Translations under genes and position numbers: made by a program
Shown: positions 63,701 through 64,000 of the stretch, piece by piece
Position numbering within the stretch: position 1 is the stretch's first letter
Layout of the letters: the number at the start of each line of letters is the position of its first letter
DNA from: Protonemura montana
Lineage: Eukaryota; Arthropoda; Insecta; Plecoptera; Nemouridae
NCBI GenBank assembly: GCA_947568835.1
Contig: OX387605.1
Span: forward strand, 19,100,418-19,164,417
Direction of reading: 5' to 3'
DNA: 64,000 bases
The notes under the pieces: generated by a model
Database searches by the model: none
Seen by the model: the letters and a program-made list of their open reading frames with translations, nothing else
Told to the model about the DNA's origin: nothing

Positions 63701-64000
63701 GCGAGTTCAGACCGCGACCGTGTCCCCCGTGCAGCTCCTCTTTGATGCTGTTGTTGTTCACTATGTCCACGACGAGGTCGCCTTGACTTCCCGGACCTCC
63801 ATTGCCAGAAGAGACGAGTACCACTTTGTGTCTTCCCAACCCCTTGTTGCTGATTATGATGCCGCTATTGTTGTTGTCCAAACCGGGCGAGGAGGTCGAC
63901 TTGTGGCGGTGATGGCTAAGATCTTCCGGTTCACGCTTGACAATCAGTTGCTGCTGGGTGTGGTGGAGATGCGGATGGTGCAGTTGTTGGTGGTGGTGCA
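30641..64000 (-). CDS. grh: Grainyhead transcription factor, 3' thirteen exons (5' end outside window)
   Basis: In transcript order the exons are: 64000..63078, 57286..57114, 54937..54775, 47943..47832, 44122..44028, 41342..41286, 40001..39903, 33650..33471, 33050..32998, 32876..32736, 32252..32045, 31254..31190 and 30776..30641. All junctions have GT-AG and matching phase. The open product is 800 residues. The N-terminal part holds [11 protein letters not shown], Gly/Ser-rich activation sequence and [20 protein letters not shown]. Then come [15 protein letters not shown], the CP2-type DNA-binding domain at about 365-600 ([62 protein letters not shown]), a linker with [13 protein letters not shown], and the C-terminal dimerisation domain at about 690-800 ([39 protein letters not shown]). 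Grainyhead binds AACCGGTT-like sites and controls epidermal barrier and epithelial genes. The wording follows Drosophila Grh along the whole length. Confidence 0.97.
31190..31254 (-). CDS. grh: grh exon L
   Basis: Codes [21 protein letters not shown]; acceptor GTTTTCCAG, donor AAAGG/GTAAGT. Confidence 0.95.
32045..32252 (-). CDS. grh: grh exon K
   Basis: Codes [28 protein letters not shown] and the first strands of the dimerisation domain ([31 protein letters not shown]). Donor GCC/GTGAGT in phase 0. Confidence 0.95.
32736..32876 (-). CDS. grh: grh exon J
   Basis: Codes a Gly/Ser linker ending [18 protein letters not shown], which matches the linker of Drosophila Grh. Acceptor TTACCCAG; donor GG/GTAAGG. 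It was found through this motif because the correct frame has no ATG-started ORF. Confidence 0.93.
32998..33050 (-). CDS. grh: grh exon I (53-base microexon, alternative acceptor at 33029)
   Basis: Codes [18 protein letters not shown] second acceptor (ACTCCAG) would start the exon at 33029 in the same phase and drop seven residues. GFYG aligns with the FYGHETDSPDL region of Drosophila Grh. Confidence 0.8.
33471..33650 (-). CDS. grh: grh exon H
   Basis: Sixty codons with the basic DNA-contact segment [19 protein letters not shown] and then KKLDELYHP and [12 protein letters not shown]. Acceptor CCGTTTTCAG; donor AAG/GTATAA, weaker than the others. Confidence 0.95.
33651..39902 (-). other. grh intron G-H (about 6.3 kb)
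   Basis: No coding exon recognised. A GC-richer island at about 35890-36170 contains an ORF on the minus strand without known domains. A15-type runs occur at 33718-33733 and 35571-35586. Rich in TCGA/CGAT-type words; no transposon recognised. Confidence 0.5.
39903..40001 (-). CDS. grh: grh exon G
   Basis: Thirty-three codons, from [17 protein letters not shown] to QLKVFCDK, phase 0 at both ends; acceptor TTTCTTCAG, donor AAG/GTAAGA. Confidence 0.96.
40002..44027 (-). other. grh introns F-G and E-F (about 4 kb together, exon F between)
   Basis: Apart from exon F (41286-41342) there is no coding exon. Small ORFs lack domain similarity. Confidence 0.45.
41286..41342 (-). CDS. grh: grh exon F (57-base microexon)
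   Basis: Nineteen codons, [19 protein letters not shown], phase 0 at both ends; acceptor TTGTTTTCAG, donor AAG/GTAAAT. Confidence 0.95.
44028..44122 (-). CDS. grh: grh exon E
   Basis: Codes [20 protein letters not shown] and then [11 protein letters not shown]; the first two bases complete an Asp codon. Acceptor TTCTTACAG; donor AAG/GTGAGT. Confidence 0.96.
44725..44732. promoter_or_regulatory. Candidate Grainyhead site AACTGGTT
   Basis: Full match to AACYGGTT in the intron between grh exons D and E. Confidence 0.25.
45718..45746 (+). repeat. (GCC)n trinucleotide tract in a grh intron
   Basis: About nine GCC/ACC units followed by GCGCGCGACGG, a local CpG cluster. Confidence 0.85.
47832..47943 (-). 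CDS. grh: grh exon D
   Basis: Codes [18 protein letters not shown] and then [19 protein letters not shown]. Acceptor TTCCGTTCCAG; donor GCTG/GTAAGT in phase 1. Confidence 0.96.
47944..54774 (-). other. grh intron C-D (about 6.8 kb)
   Basis: No coding exon or transposon recognised. It contains many AATTA/ATTAG homeodomain-like words and a TACCGGTC site at 51132-51139. Long conserved regulatory elements are plausible, but that is inference. Confidence 0.45.
54775..54937 (-). CDS. grh: grh exon C
   Basis: Codes [18 protein letters not shown] through [11 protein letters not shown], the start of the CP2 DNA-binding domain. Acceptor CGTTCCAG; donor AAG/GTAAGA in phase 0. Confidence 0.96.
56104..56132 (+). 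repeat. (GGC/GGT)n trinucleotide tract in a grh intron
   Basis: About nine GGC/GGT units, the reverse-complement sense of the tract at 45718-45746. Confidence 0.85.
56814..56838 (+). repeat. A25 homopolymer
   Basis: Twenty-five consecutive A in a grh intron, with a second A10 nearby. No element body recognised upstream. Confidence 0.85.
57114..57286 (-). CDS. grh: grh exon B
   Basis: Acceptor TCTTTCAG; codes NFDYTDLCQ to KIQISK, including the conserved [13 protein letters not shown] just before the DNA-binding domain. It ends with two bases of a Val codon at AAAGT/GTAAGT. Confidence 0.96.
59439..59446. promoter_or_regulatory. Candidate Grainyhead site AACTGGTT
   Basis: Full match to AACYGGTT with A and T flanks (AAACTGGTTT). 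Confidence 0.3.
61328..61352 (+). other. tRNA-like T-arm / B-box fragment
   Basis: CGGGGTTCGAGTCCCCG forms a perfect 5-bp T stem with a TTCGAGT loop and is followed by TTTGGGCA like an acceptor 3' strand. No matching 5' acceptor strand, D-arm or anticodon arm exists upstream, so it is a 3' tRNA relic or SINE B-box rather than a gene. Confidence 0.4.
62449..62455. promoter_or_regulatory. Candidate Grainyhead site ACCGGTT
   Basis: Seven of eight bases of the AACCGGTT consensus, in the intron just 3' of grh exon A. Confidence 0.3.
62702..62708. promoter_or_regulatory. Candidate Grainyhead site AACCGGT
   Basis: Seven of eight consensus bases (followed by C), 250 bases from the site at 62449. 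Confidence 0.3.
63078..64000 (-). CDS. grh: grh exon A (5' part outside window)
   Basis: The frame is open to the window edge (307 whole codons) and ends in phase 0 at the donor CAG/GTGAGT. It codes for a His/Gln-rich start, VKREPEDL (a SUMO-site-like KREPE), Gly- and Ser-rich activation sequence, [18 protein letters not shown], and the conserved [10 protein letters not shown] segment. Confidence 0.95.

Noticed and set aside
1-64000. LTR retroelements, Polintons or endogenous viruses
   Set aside because: No gag, pol, integrase, capsid or packaging-type sequence was recognised; the only reverse transcriptase piece is of LINE type.

Overview
The window is animal nuclear DNA, almost certainly from an arthropod. 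Spliced genes have GT-AG introns, the DNA is AT-rich, and there are decayed LINE and hAT-type fragments. The Grainyhead protein on the minus strand matches the insect protein exon by exon. An insect is likely, but I cannot name the order. There is no sign of operons, phage, CRISPR or bacterial DNA.

Layout. Positions 1-512 hold the last exon of an unrecognised plus-strand gene. Positions 1400-3000 hold LINE debris and microsatellites. Then come three plus-strand genes: a MIER1 orthologue (3585-6067, two coding exons), DNA polymerase iota (8509-10329, one coding exon) and a BRD7/BRD9 bromodomain protein (12402-17914, nine coding exons, 796 residues). A CTU2 orthologue lies on the minus strand (22993-20072, six exons, 476 residues). 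Head to head with it is a small PARP-type ADP-ribosyltransferase (23608-24501). Positions 24502-30640 are AT-rich and largely empty, except for a doubtful two-exon ORF and two tandem copies of a long-palindrome element. From 64000 down to 30641 the minus strand carries the 3' thirteen exons of grainyhead, with introns of up to about 7 kb. Its 5' end lies outside the window.

All exon junctions given for MIER1, BRD7/9, CTU2 and grainyhead were derived by hand and close in phase. The coding lengths are multiples of three, except for the open 5' end of grainyhead.

Functionally the genes are ordinary nuclear and cytosolic housekeeping genes (HDAC-linked repression, translesion synthesis, SWI/SNF subunit, tRNA thiolation) beside an epithelial master regulator. 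They do not form one pathway. I found no convincing new multi-gene system. The most unusual items are the tandem palindromes at 26990-27387, the PARP with an apparent His-Ser-Val triad and a myristoylation-type N-terminus, a cysteine cluster inserted in polymerase iota, candidate Grainyhead sites inside the grainyhead locus, and the contrast between the repeat-poor, CpG-richer grainyhead domain and the repeat-bearing left half.
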